DNA from: Rhodanobacter spathiphylli B39
GTDB lineage: Bacteria; Pseudomonadota; Gammaproteobacteria; Xanthomonadales; Rhodanobacteraceae
DNA: 64,000 nt
Direction: 5' to 3'
NCBI RefSeq assembly: GCF_000264295.1
Contig: NZ_AJXT01000043.1
Coordinates: 1 to 64,000 of the forward strand
Within the stretch, counting starts at the first letter, position 1. Each line of letters opens with the position of its first letter. Shown here in pieces: positions 24,582 to 32,837 of the stretch. A program made the position numbers and the translations under genes. The notes beneath the pieces were generated by a model that worked only from the letters and a program-made list of their open reading frames with translations, was not told the DNA's origin and did no database searches.

Positions 24582-27176
24582 TCAGGCCGCCTGCGAAGCC
24601 TCGATGAAGTCCTGTGCGAAGCGTTGCAGCACACCGCCCGCTTCGTAGATCAGCACTTCCTCGGCGGTGTCCAGGCGGCAGATCACCGGCACTTCGATGC
24701 GTTCACCATGCTTGCGGTGGATGACCAGAACCAGCTCCGCCAGGGGGCTGCGTACGCCGACGACGTCAAAGGTTTCGGTGCCATCGATGCCCAGCGTCTT
24801 GCGGTTGGTGCCCGGCTTAAATTCCAGTGGCAGCACACCCATGCCGATCAGGTTGGTGCGATGGATCCGCTCGAAGCCTTCAGCCGCGATCGCCTCCACG
24901 CCCGCCAGGCGCACGCCCTTCGCCGCCCAGTCACGCGACGAGCCCTGGCCGTAGTCCGCACCGGCGATGATGATCAGCGGCTGCTTGCGCTCCATGTAGG
25001 TTTCGATCGCCTCCCACATGCGCATGACCTTGCCTTCCGGCTCCACGCGGGCCAGCGAACCCTTCTTCAGTTCGCCATCGACCACCGCCATTTCATTCAT
25101 CAGCGTGGGATTGGCGAAAGTGGCGCGCTGCGCGGTCAGGTGGTCGCCGCGATGGGTCGCGTACGAATTGAAGTCCTCTTCCGGCAGGCCCATCCTTGCG
25201 AGGTATTCGCCGGCGGCGCTGTTACGCATGATCGCGTTCGACGGCGACAGGTGGTCGGTGGTGATGTTGTCGCCAAGCACCGCCAGCGGACGCATGCCAG
25301 TGAGCGTGCGCTCACCCGCAAGGGCGCCCTCCCAATACGGCGGACAACGGATGTAGGTGCTCTGCGGGCGCCAGTCGTACAACGGCGCGGCGCGGGTGCC
25401 GGCGTGGCCGGTGCGCGCGAACATCGGCTCGTAGACCTTGCGGAACTGCTCCGGCTTCACGCTGGAGGAGACGATCGCGTCGATCTCTTCATCCGTGGGC
25501 CAGATGTCTTTCAGCGTCACCGGCTGGCCGTTGGCATCCAGACCGAGCACGTCCTTTTCTATGTCGAAACGGATGGTGCCGGCGATGGCATACGCGACCA
25601 CCAGCGGCGGCGAAGCCAGGAAGGCCTGCTTGGCATACGGGTGGATGCGACCATCGAAGTTGCGGTTGCCCGACAGCACGGCGGTCGCGTAGAGATCGCG
25701 ATCGATGATCTCCTGCTGGATCGCCGGATCGAGCGCGCCGGACATGCCGTTGCAGGTGGTGCACGCGAACGCGACGATACCGAAGCCGAGCTTCTCCAGC
25801 TCGGGCAGCAGGTTCGCTTCTTCAAGGTACAACTGCACCGCCTTGGAACCTGGTGCCAGCGAGCTCTTCACCCAGGGCTTGCGCGTGAGTCCGCGCGCAT
25901 TGGCGTTGCGCGCCAGCAGCGCAGCCGCGATCACGTTGCGCGGGTTGCTGGTGTTGGTGCAGCTGGTGATGGCGGCAATGATCACCGCGCCATCAGGCAT
26001 CTGGCCCGGTTGTTCTTCCCACTCGGCAGCGATGCCGCGCGCGGCGAGATCCGATGTCGGCAGGCGCTTGTGCGGGTTGGACGGGCCAGCCATGTTGCGC
26101 ACCACGGAGGACAGGTCGAACGTCAACGTGCGCTCGTACTGCGCATGCAGCAGCGTGTCAGCCCACAGGCCCGCAGCCCTGGCGTAGGTTTCCACCAGCC
26201 GGACCTGCTCGTCGCTGCGGCCGGTAAGGCGCAGGTAGTCGAGGGTCTGCCCGTCGATGAAGAACATCGCGGCGGTGGCACCGTATTCGGGCGCCATGTT
26301 GGAGATCGTCGCGCGATCGCCCAGGGTAAGGCTGGCGGCGCCTTCACCGCGGAATTCCAGATACGCGCCGACCACCTTCTGCTTGCGCAGGAATTCGGTG
26401 AGCTCAAGCACGATGTCGGTGGCGGTAATCCCGGGCCCGCGCTTGCCGGTGAGCTCCACGCCCACGATGTCAGGCAGGCGCATCCACGAGGCGCGGCCAA
26501 GCATCACGCTCTCGGCTTCCAGACCGCCGACGCCGACGGCGATCACGCCCAGCGCGTCCACGTGCGGCGTGTGGCTGTCGGTGCCCACGCAGGTATCCGG
26601 GTAAGCCACACCGTCCTGTACCTGCACCACCGGCGACATCTTTTCCAGGTTGATCTGGTGCATGATGCCGTTGCCTGGCGGAATCACGTCGACGTTTTCG
26701 AACGCCTGCTTGGTCCAGTCGATGAAGTGGAAGCGGTCTTCGTTGCGGCGATCCTCGATCGCGCGGTTCTTCGTGAACGCGTCCGGGTCGAAGCCGCCGC
26801 ACTCCACCGCCAGCGAGTGATCGACGATCAACTGCACCGGCACCACCGGATTCACCTTGGCCGGGTCGCCGCCGCGTTCGGCAATCGCGTCGCGCAGACC
26901 GGCCAGGTCCACCAGCGCCGTCTGGCCCAGGATGTCATGGCACACCACACGCGCCGGGAACCACGGAAAATCACGCTCGCGCTTGCGCTCGATGATCTGC
27001 TTCAGCGACTCGACGAGAATCGCCGGATCGCAACGACGCACCAGGTTCTCGGCGAACACGCGCGAGGTATAGGGCAGCCCGTCATAGGCGCCCGGCTGGA
27101 TCGCCTCCACGGCGGCGCGCGCATCGAAATAGTCCAGCGACGTGCCGGAAAGGGATTGGCGATAGACAGTATTCAT
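24582..27176 (-). CDS. acnD: Fe/S-dependent 2-methylisocitrate dehydratase AcnD
   Basis: Aconitase-family enzyme of 864 aa that dehydrates 2-methylcitrate in the methylcitrate cycle and works together with PrpF. The three [4Fe-4S] cysteines are in SCTNTSNP and FACTTCNGMSG. Other aconitase marks are VGTDSHTPHVDALGV and [13 protein letters not shown]. The N-terminus (MNTVYRQSLSGTSLDYFDAR) and the shorter length compared with the 913-aa AcnA in this window separate it from housekeeping aconitase. The start at 27176 lacks a strong ribosome-binding site. It begins the acnD-prpF-prpD transcript, cut off from prpBC by terC. Confidence 0.95.
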   Translation of the reverse strand: MNTVYRQSLSGTSLDYFDARAAVEAIQPGAYDGLPYTSRVFAENLVRRCDPAILVESLKQIIERKRERDFPWFPARVVCHDILGQTALVDLAGLRDAIAERGGDPAKVNPVVPVQLIVDHSLAVECGGFDPDAFTKNRAIEDRRNEDRFHFIDWTKQAFENVDVIPPGNGIMHQINLEKMSPVVQVQDGVAYPDTCVGTDSHTPHVDALGVIAVGVGGLEAESVMLGRASWMRLPDIVGVELTGKRGPGITATDIVLELTEFLRKQKVVGAYLEFRGEGAASLTLGDRATISNMAPEYGATAAMFFIDGQTLDYLRLTGRSDEQVRLVETYARAAGLWADTLLHAQYERTLTFDLSSVVRNMAGPSNPHKRLPTSDLAARGIAAEWEEQPGQMPDGAVIIAAITSCTNTSNPRNVIAAALLARNANARGLTRKPWVKSSLAPGSKAVQLYLEEANLLPELEKLGFGIVAFACTTCNGMSGALDPAIQQEIIDRDLYATAVLSGNRNFDGRIHPYAKQAFLASPPLVVAYAIAGTIRFDIEKDVLGLDANGQPVTLKDIWPTDEEIDAIVSSSVKPEQFRKVYEPMFARTGHAGTRAAPLYDWRPQSTYIRCPPYWEGALAGERTLTGMRPLAVLGDNITTDHLSPSNAIMRNSAAGEYLARMGLPEEDFNSYATHRGDHLTAQRATFANPTLMNEMAVVDGELKKGSLARVEPEGKVMRMWEAIETYMERKQPLIIIAGADYGQGSSRDWAAKGVRLAGVEAIAAEGFERIHRTNLIGMGVLPLEFKPGTNRKTLGIDGTETFDVVGVRSPLAELVLVIHRKHGERIEVPVICRLDTAEEVLIYEAGGVLQRFAQDFIEASQAA

Positions 27177-27313
27177 GAATGCTGGGGAACCCTGGAGATA
27201 AATACCCGGTTGAACGCAGGTCGATGCGTTGTCTGCGCTGCCGCCCGACAACGGCTGTTCATGGCAAACCGGTCATGGGGGCGAAGCGGGAGAACTAGAT
27301 CATTGGACGACTG

Positions 27314-27342
27314 ATTGTAGCGGGAGCAGGCGTTTTCCTTAA
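27314..27342 (-). promoter_or_regulatory. Candidate promoter of acnD-prpF-prpD
   Basis: On the minus strand, TTAAGG and TACAAT are spaced by 17 bp, placing the start of transcription near 27308 and giving a ~130-nt leader before acnD. Its -35 lies only about 10 bp from the -35 of the divergent terC promoter. Confidence 0.45.
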
Positions 27343-27351
27343 GGGCTTGGC

Positions 27352-27381
27352 TTGACTGGTGTGCGCGACGGCATCGACAAT
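27352..27381 (+). promoter_or_regulatory. Candidate promoter of the riboswitch-terC transcript
   Basis: TTGACT and GACAAT spaced by 18 bp end about 15 bp before the riboswitch begins, so the aptamer would be the first structure of the transcript. Confidence 0.5.
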
Positions 27382-27395
27382 GCTCGGACACCTTC

Positions 27396-27512
27396 CCAAA
27401 AGGGAGTAGTTCCCGCGGCAGGCTTTGTCCCGCCCCGGTGCGACGATCGTCAACACGAGCGAGGTCTCGCTCCGGTCGTCCAGCAGTTGCCTGCGAACGA
27501 GACTTTTGCGGT
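27396..27512 (+). ncRNA. yybP-ykoY manganese riboswitch
   Basis: The 5' side carries AAAAGGGAGTAG, the conserved loop-1 signature of the yybP-ykoY class. The 3' side carries GAACGAGACTTTTGC, matching its conserved loop-3 and closing stem. Helix P1 forms between CAAAAG (27398-27403) and CTTTTG (27503-27508); inside it GCAGGC pairs with GCCTGC (27489-27494). TCAACACGAGC between them fits the second leg. This class binds Mn2+ and turns on manganese exporters and TerC-family proteins, in agreement with the gene downstream. The ATG lies ~60 nt beyond, allowing control of translation or of transcription elongation. Confidence 0.85.
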
Positions 27513-27570
27513 GGTCACGGGCCGCGCGCGTCCGTGCCCACTGCATTGTCCGACGCGCAAGGAAACCTCG

Positions 27571-28260
27571 ATGGATTTCGCTGCTCCCGACTTTCTCTCC
27601 GGCCTGCTGGCCATCATCCTGCTCGACCTGGTGCTGGCCGGCGACAACGCCATCGTCATTGCGATGGCCGCCAGCCGGTTGCCGAAGGAGCTGCAGAAGA
27701 AGGCGATTTTCTGGGGCACGTTCGGCGCCATCGCGATCCGCTTCGCACTGACTGCGGTGGTCGTCTATCTGCTGAAGCTTCCCGGGCTGATGCTGGTCGG
27801 CGGTCTGCTGCTTTTTCCGATCGCCTGGAAACTGCTGAACCACGGTGACGACCAGGGCCCGGACATCAAGTCGGGCAACACCTTCTGGGCCGCGCTGCGC
27901 ACGATCATCGTCGCCGACGCGCTGATGGGCCTGGACAACGTGCTGGCCATTGCCGGCGCCTCCAAGGGCCATTTGCTGCTGGTCATCCTGGGACTCCTGA
28001 TCAGCGTGCCGCTGGTGGTCTGGGGCTCGACGATGATCCTGAAACTGATCGATCGCTACCCGATCATCATGTACATCGGCGCCGCGGCCATCGCGATCAC
28101 CGCCGGCCGCATGATCACCCACGACCACCTGCTGAGCAGCTGGTTCGAGGCGCACGCATGGGTGAAGTACGGCGTCGATGCGCTGGCCGTGATCGGCATC
28201 TGCGGTGGAGGCTGGCTGGTGCACCGGCGCAGGGAACAGGCCAGGCTGGCCGGCCACTGA
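27571..28260 (+). CDS. TerC family membrane protein (YjbE/YkoY type), probable Mn2+ exporter
   Basis: Integral membrane protein of 229 aa with about seven transmembrane helices. The two TerC acidic motifs are seen: DLVLAGDNAIVIAMA (residues ~19-33) and DALMGLDNVLAIAGA, where Asp and Asn in the membrane likely bind the metal. TerC relatives such as E. coli Alx and Bacillus YkoY/YceF (MeeY/MeeF) move manganese out of the cytoplasm. The manganese riboswitch just upstream strongly supports that role here. AAGGAAAC precedes the ATG at 27571; earlier in-frame starts would lie inside the riboswitch. It is placed against the direction of the surrounding prp genes. Confidence 0.92.
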   Translation: MDFAAPDFLSGLLAIILLDLVLAGDNAIVIAMAASRLPKELQKKAIFWGTFGAIAIRFALTAVVVYLLKLPGLMLVGGLLLFPIAWKLLNHGDDQGPDIKSGNTFWAALRTIIVADALMGLDNVLAIAGASKGHLLLVILGLLISVPLVVWGSTMILKLIDRYPIIMYIGAAAIAITAGRMITHDHLLSSWFEAHAWVKYGVDALAVIGICGGGWLVHRRREQARLAGH

Positions 28261-28325
28261 ACCGGGATACCAACCGCAGCAAACCGAACCGATCCCGTTG
28301 CGACGATGCCCGTCGACCAGCCAGG

Positions 28326-28351
28326 GAATCCGGGACCCCTGCCCCGGATTC
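28326..28351. terminator. Hairpin between convergent terC and prpC
   Basis: GAATCCGGG / CCCGGATTC with an 8-nt loop lies between the two stop codons. There is no T run, so termination may be partial or need Rho. Confidence 0.45.
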
Positions 28352-28363
28352 GCCGTCATTGCT

Positions 28364-29509
28364 TCAGCGCTTGTCGATCGCCACGTAGGCCTGGTCTTCC
28401 GGGCCGGTGTAGTTCGCGCTGGGGCGGATGATCTTGCCGTCCTGGCGCTGCTCGATCACGTGGGCGCTCCAGCCGGAAGTACGCGAGATCACGAACAGCG
28501 GGGTGAACATCGCGGTGGGCACGCCCATCATGTGGTACGCGCTGGCCGAGAACCAGTCGAGGTTGGGGAACATCTTCTTGACCTCGCCCATCACCTTCTC
28601 GATCCGCTCGGACACCTCGAACAGGGTCGGGTTGCCGCCGTCGGTGCACAGCTTGCGCGAGACTTCCTTGATGATCTCGTTGCGCGGATCGGACACGGTG
28701 TAGACCGGGTGACCGAAGCCGATGATGATTTCCTTCTTCTCGACGCGGGCGCGGATGTCGGCCTCGGCATCGTTCGCGTTGCGATAGCGCGCGATGATCT
28801 CCATCGCCACTTCATTGGCGCCGCCGTGCTTCGGACCGCGCAGCGCGCCGATCGCGCCGGTGATCGCCGAATACATGTCCGAACCGGTGCCTGCGATGAC
28901 GCGGGCGGCAAAGGTGGACGCGTTGAATTCGTGCTCGGCGTACAGCACCAGTGACTTGTCCAGCGCCTGCGCATGCAGGTCGCTGGGCTTCCTGCCATGC
29001 AGCACATGCAGGAAGTGCGCGGCGATCGAGTCGTCGTCGGTCTCGGTCTCGACGCGCTTGCCGTTGTGGCTGAAGTGGTACCAGTACAGCAGCATCGAAC
29101 CGAAGCTGGCCATCAGGCGGTCGGCGATGTCGCGTGCGCCGGTGACGTTGTGGTCGTCCTTCTCCGGCAGCACGGTGCCCAGCACCGAACAACCGGTGCG
29201 CAGCACGTCCATCGGATGGGTCGAGGCCGGCAGCAGCTCCATCGCGGCCTTCACCGGCGCAGGCAAGCCGCGCAGGCGCTTCAGCTTGGCCTTGTAGTTC
29301 TGCAGTTCGGTCCAGGTCGGCAGCACGCCGTGCACCAGCAGGTAGGCCACTTCCTCGAAGCAGCCCTTGGCCGCCAGGTCATGGATGTCGTAACCGCGGT
29401 AATGCAGGTCATTGCCGCTGCGGCCGACCGTGCACAGCGCGGTGTTGCCGGCGGCGACGCCGGACAGGGCGACGGATTTCTTGGCCTTGGGCAGGACTTG
29501 TTCGCTCAT
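28364..29509 (-). CDS. prpC: 2-methylcitrate synthase PrpC
   Basis: Citrate-synthase family enzyme of 381 aa that condenses propionyl-CoA with oxaloacetate to 2-methylcitrate. Catalytic residues are visible as His in GPKHGGANE, His in GFGHPVYT, and the Asp-bearing C-terminal part; substrate-binding Arg is in SRTSGWSAH. The length (~380 aa) and absence of the N-terminal domain of type II citrate synthase support the methylcitrate class. It follows prpB by 52 bp, clearly one operon. The start at 29509 is preceded by GGAGAA. Confidence 0.95.
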   Translation of the reverse strand: MSEQVLPKAKKSVALSGVAAGNTALCTVGRSGNDLHYRGYDIHDLAAKGCFEEVAYLLVHGVLPTWTELQNYKAKLKRLRGLPAPVKAAMELLPASTHPMDVLRTGCSVLGTVLPEKDDHNVTGARDIADRLMASFGSMLLYWYHFSHNGKRVETETDDDSIAAHFLHVLHGRKPSDLHAQALDKSLVLYAEHEFNASTFAARVIAGTGSDMYSAITGAIGALRGPKHGGANEVAMEIIARYRNANDAEADIRARVEKKEIIIGFGHPVYTVSDPRNEIIKEVSRKLCTDGGNPTLFEVSERIEKVMGEVKKMFPNLDWFSASAYHMMGVPTAMFTPLFVISRTSGWSAHVIEQRQDGKIIRPSANYTGPEDQAYVAIDKR

Positions 29510-29561
29510 CGGGTTCTCCAGGGTGCGGTTTTTTTGCTTGGCGTATGCGTTTGCGCAGGGA

Positions 29562-30446
29562 TCAGCCCTGCTTCGAAAACAGCGCGTCGAGCTTGTCCTC
29601 ATAGGCGTGGTAACCGAGGAAGTCGTACAGCTCCTCGCGCGTCTGCAAGGTATCGATGATGTTCTTCTGGGTGCCTTCGCGGCGCACGGTTTCGTAGAAG
29701 TTGAGCGCCGCCTTGTTCATCGCGCGATAGGCACCACAGCAGTACAGGGCGATGTCCACGCCGGCCTCGCGCAGTTCGTCGGTGGTGAAGAACGGGGTGG
29801 AGCCGAATTCGGTGAGGTTGGCCAGGATCGGCACCTTCACCGCGGCCTTGAACTTGCGGTAATCCGCCAGCGTCTTCATCGCCTCGGGAAAGATCATGTC
29901 GGCACCCGCCTCGACGTAGGCCACCGCGCGCTCGATCGCCGCGTCGATGCCTTCCGCGGCCGCCGCGTCGGTGCGCGCCATGATCACGAAGCCCGGATCG
30001 GTGCGCGCATCCACCGCCGCCTTCACCCGGTCGACCATCTCGTCCTTCGGCACCACTTCCTTGCCGGGACGATGGCCACACCGCTTCTGGCCGACCTGGT
30101 CCTCCATGTGCACGGCGGCCACGCCCACGCGCTCGAACGAGCGGACCGTGCGGGCGATGTTGAACGCCCCGCCCCAGCCGGTATCGATGTCGACCAGCAG
30201 CGGCAGGCCGGTGGCGTCGACGATGCGGCGCGCGTCGGTGAGCACGTCTTCCATGGTGCTGATGCCCAGGTCGGGCATGCCCAGCGAATTGGCGGCCACG
30301 CCGCCGCCGGACAGGTACAGCGCCTTGTAGCCCACGCGCCTGGCCATCAGGCCGGCGTAAGCGGTGATCGCACCCATTACCTGAAGTGGCTGTTCGGCGG
30401 CAACGGCCGTACGGAAACGTGTACCGGGGGATGCGGGCTGAGTCAT
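29562..30446 (-). CDS. prpB: 2-methylisocitrate lyase PrpB
   Basis: Lyase of 294 aa that splits 2-methylisocitrate into pyruvate and succinate, the last step of the methylcitrate cycle. The active-site loop carries C123 in [11 protein letters not shown], the same position as in E. coli PrpB. Mg2+-binding DIDTGWGG and MARTDAAA motifs are present. It is first of the prpB-prpC pair. No GntR or PrpR regulator lies next to it; the adjacent divergent gene is a transporter 163 bp away. Confidence 0.96.
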   Translation of the reverse strand: MTQPASPGTRFRTAVAAEQPLQVMGAITAYAGLMARRVGYKALYLSGGGVAANSLGMPDLGISTMEDVLTDARRIVDATGLPLLVDIDTGWGGAFNIARTVRSFERVGVAAVHMEDQVGQKRCGHRPGKEVVPKDEMVDRVKAAVDARTDPGFVIMARTDAAAAEGIDAAIERAVAYVEAGADMIFPEAMKTLADYRKFKAAVKVPILANLTEFGSTPFFTTDELREAGVDIALYCCGAYRAMNKAALNFYETVRREGTQKNIIDTLQTREELYDFLGYHAYEDKLDALFSKQG

Positions 30447-30608
30447 GTCGCCTCCGTCAAAACGGGCATTTTAGCCCACCGGGGCATCCCGCCGGGATTG
30501 GACCTTCCGACACCCCTGCCATCGCCTCGAACACCGTCTGGCGCCGGGCTGGCGGCAAACCGCAATTTCTTGCGTGACGAATCCGTCGCCGCCCCGTACA
30601 TTCGAGCC

Positions 30609-31922
30609 ATGAGCACATCGACTCCTCTCGCGAAGCGCATCCTGTGGGGCCTGGTGATCGGCGTGGTCGCTGCCGTGGCCACCCTGGGCATCGGCCAGTT
30701 GCATCCACCCACGCTGACCTTCATGCAGAAGATATCCTCGGCAGTGTTCGACCCGTTCGGGCAGATCTTCCTGCGCATGCTGTTCTTCGTGGTGATCCCG
30801 CTGGTGTTCAGCTCGCTGGCCTCCGGCGTGGCCCAGCTGGGCCGACTGGACCGGCTGGGGCCGCTGGCCGGACGTACTTTTGCGCTGTTCTCCGCCAACA
30901 TGCTGATCGCCGTGGCGATCGGCCTGGTGATGATGAACACCGTGCAGCCCGGCCATCACCTGGACGAGCAGGCGCGTACCCAGCTGATGCAGGAATACGG
31001 CAGCAGCGCGCAGAAGACGATCGACACCAGGGCCGCCCAGCCCAGCATGAGTTTTGCCACACTGGTGGAGATGTTCATGCCGCGCAACCTGGTCGGCGCG
31101 GTGGCCGGCCCCAGCCGCAATGCGCTGGGCGACGTGCTGCCGCTGATCCTGTTCGCGATCCTGGTCGGCGCCGCCGCCACCCAGTTGCGCGAGAGGGAGC
31201 GCAAACGGGTGCAGGTGGCGCTGGACACCATCACCGACCTGATGACGAAGATCGTGGGCTTCGCCCTGCAACTGGCGCCGTATGCGGTGCCGGCGATGAT
31301 CTACAGCGTGATCGTCAAGGTCGGCGTGGACGTGCTGCTGGCGCTGTCGGTGTTCGTGGTCGGCTGCAGCGTGGCGCTGGCGCTGCACCTGTTCGGCACG
31401 ATGTCGCTGTGGTTGCGTTTCCTGGCCAGGCGTTCGCCGCTGGCGTACTTCCGGCAGATCCGCGCCCTGCTGATCACCGCGTTTTCCACCAGTTCCAGCA
31501 ACGCCTGCCTGCCCGCCTCGCTGGCGCTGGCCCGTGACGAATTGAAGCTCAACCCGAGCACCGCAGGCTTCGTGCTGCCATTGGGCGCGACCATGAACAT
31601 GAGCGGCACCGCCCTGTTCGAGGGCTGCGTGGTGCTGTTCGTGGCGCAGGCGTTCGGCGTGGAGCTCAGCCTGAGCCACCAGGCCATCCTGATGCTGCTG
31701 TCGGTGCTGAGCGCGGTGGCAGTGGCCGGGATTCCCGGGGGCTCGCTGCCGATGATCGCCGGTCTGCTGGCTACCTTCGGCATTCCGCCCGAAGGTATCG
31801 GCATCATCATAGGCGTGGATCGCATCCTGGACATGATGCGCACTACGGTGAACGTGGGCAGCGACATCGTCACCGCCACCGTGGTGGATCAGCAGCTGCC
31901 CGGGCGACTGGCCGCGCCATGA
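30609..31922 (+). CDS. Dicarboxylate/amino acid:cation symporter (SDF/DAACS family)
   Basis: Inner-membrane transporter of 437 aa related to GltP/GltPh/DctA. Hairpin 1 carries the serine-rich STSSSNACLP. The transport-domain motif usually written NMDGT reads NMSGT, with Ser332 in place of the Asp that helps form a Na+ site in GltPh. TM8 keeps DMMRTTVNVGSD with the Arg that binds acidic substrates, and hairpin 2 is AGIPGGSLPM. It probably imports a dicarboxylate or acidic amino acid; ion coupling may be unusual. The reading frame is open far upstream, but the ATG at 30609 fits the family N-terminus. It is divergent to prpB. Confidence 0.92.
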   Translation: MSTSTPLAKRILWGLVIGVVAAVATLGIGQLHPPTLTFMQKISSAVFDPFGQIFLRMLFFVVIPLVFSSLASGVAQLGRLDRLGPLAGRTFALFSANMLIAVAIGLVMMNTVQPGHHLDEQARTQLMQEYGSSAQKTIDTRAAQPSMSFATLVEMFMPRNLVGAVAGPSRNALGDVLPLILFAILVGAAATQLRERERKRVQVALDTITDLMTKIVGFALQLAPYAVPAMIYSVIVKVGVDVLLALSVFVVGCSVALALHLFGTMSLWLRFLARRSPLAYFRQIRALLITAFSTSSSNACLPASLALARDELKLNPSTAGFVLPLGATMNMSGTALFEGCVVLFVAQAFGVELSLSHQAILMLLSVLSAVAVAGIPGGSLPMIAGLLATFGIPPEGIGIIIGVDRILDMMRTTVNVGSDIVTATVVDQQLPGRLAAP

Positions 31923-32018
31923 AGCTGCAGGCACGGCCGAAATGCGGGCTTGAAGCAGGCCGGTTCGGCCACAGATCGGGACAGGACACCTGATAGCCCA
32001 GGCCAATCGTTGCGATGC

Positions 32019-32040
32019 CGATAATCAATTAGATTTATCG
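32019..32040 (+). promoter_or_regulatory. Candidate OxyR operator upstream of ahpC
   Basis: CGATAATC-AATTA-GATTTATCG is a near-perfect inverted repeat with the AT-rich ATA...TAT layout expected of OxyR-type LysR sites. It lies 54 bp before ahpC in an otherwise GC-rich context. Direct evidence is the dyad only; OxyR binding is inferred from position. Confidence 0.45.
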
Positions 32041-32093
32041 TGTCCACCCTCGTAGCATCGTCCCCACTGTTCAACCACCACGGGAAAACCAAG

Positions 32094-32657
32094 ATGTCCC
32101 TGATCAATACCGAAGTGAAACCGTTCAAGGCCCAGGCCCTCAAGGCCGGCAAGTTCATCGAAGTCAGCGAAGCGGATCTGAAGGGCAAGTGGTCGGTGGT
32201 GTTCTTCTACCCGGCCGACTTCACCTTCGTCTGCCCGACCGAGCTCGAGGACTTGGCTGACAACTACGCCGAGTTCCAGAAGCTGGGCGTGGAGATCTAC
32301 TCGGTCTCGACCGATACCCATTTCGCGCACAAGGCCTGGCACGACACCTCGGATGCGGTGAAGAAGATCAACTACACCATGGTCGGCGATCCGACCGGCA
32401 CGATCAGCCGCAACTTCGAAGTGATGATCGAGGAAGCCGGCCTGGCCGACCGCGGCACGTTCGTGATCGATCCGGCGGGCAAGATCCAGATCGTCGAGAT
32501 CAATGCCGGTGGCATCGGCCGTGATGCGTCCGAACTGCTGCGCAAGGTCAAGGCTGCCCAGTACGTCGCCGCCCACCCGAACGAGGTCTGCCCGGCCAAG
32601 TGGAAGGAAGGCGAGAAGACCCTGGCGCCGTCGCTGGACCTGGTCGGCAAGATCTGA
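32094..32657 (+). CDS. ahpC: Alkyl hydroperoxide reductase subunit C (peroxiredoxin)
   Basis: Typical 2-Cys peroxiredoxin of 187 aa, the length of E. coli AhpC. It reduces H2O2 and organic peroxides and is recycled by AhpF encoded next. Peroxidatic C47 is in FVCPTE and resolving C166 in [21 protein letters not shown] is the family signature. The start at 32094 gives [13 protein letters not shown] as in relatives; an in-frame GTG at 32040 would lie inside the candidate operator. Confidence 0.98.
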   Translation: MSLINTEVKPFKAQALKAGKFIEVSEADLKGKWSVVFFYPADFTFVCPTELEDLADNYAEFQKLGVEIYSVSTDTHFAHKAWHDTSDAVKKINYTMVGDPTGTISRNFEVMIEEAGLADRGTFVIDPAGKIQIVEINAGGIGRDASELLRKVKAAQYVAAHPNEVCPAKWKEGEKTLAPSLDLVGKI

Positions 32658-32671
32658 TTCACCGCTGCATC

Positions 32672-32699
32672 GGAACCGGGCGCCGCGGCGCCCGGTTCC
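32672..32699 (+). terminator. Hairpin between ahpC and ahpF
   Basis: GGAACCGGGCGCC / GGCGCCCGGTTCC forms a 13-bp stem with almost no loop, 14 bp after the ahpC stop. Only CAA follows, so it is more likely a partial terminator or an mRNA-stabilising structure that leaves more ahpC than ahpF message. Confidence 0.5.
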
Positions 32700-32837
32700 A
32701 ACCCGCCCGGATGCTTGTGTCAGCGGCTTGCGCCCGGCACCGCTCCCCGCCCTGCCGCCTCCCCTCCGGCGCAGGCTGCTGTCACAAGCCTCTTCTCTCC
32801 CCACGATTCCCACGCATCCATCACTGGAGTGGTAGCC

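Noticed and set aside
24552-27314. A 920-codon plus-strand open frame opposite acnD
   Set aside because: No recognisable motif; the minus strand encodes a complete aconitase-family enzyme.
27571-28260. Labelling terC as a tellurite-resistance determinant
   Set aside because: No other ter genes are near and the manganese riboswitch points to metal export.
29412-30608. A long in-frame N-terminal extension of the dicarboxylate symporter, overlapping prpB
   Set aside because: The extension has no membrane or domain character and lies antisense to prpB; the family N-terminus begins at 30609.
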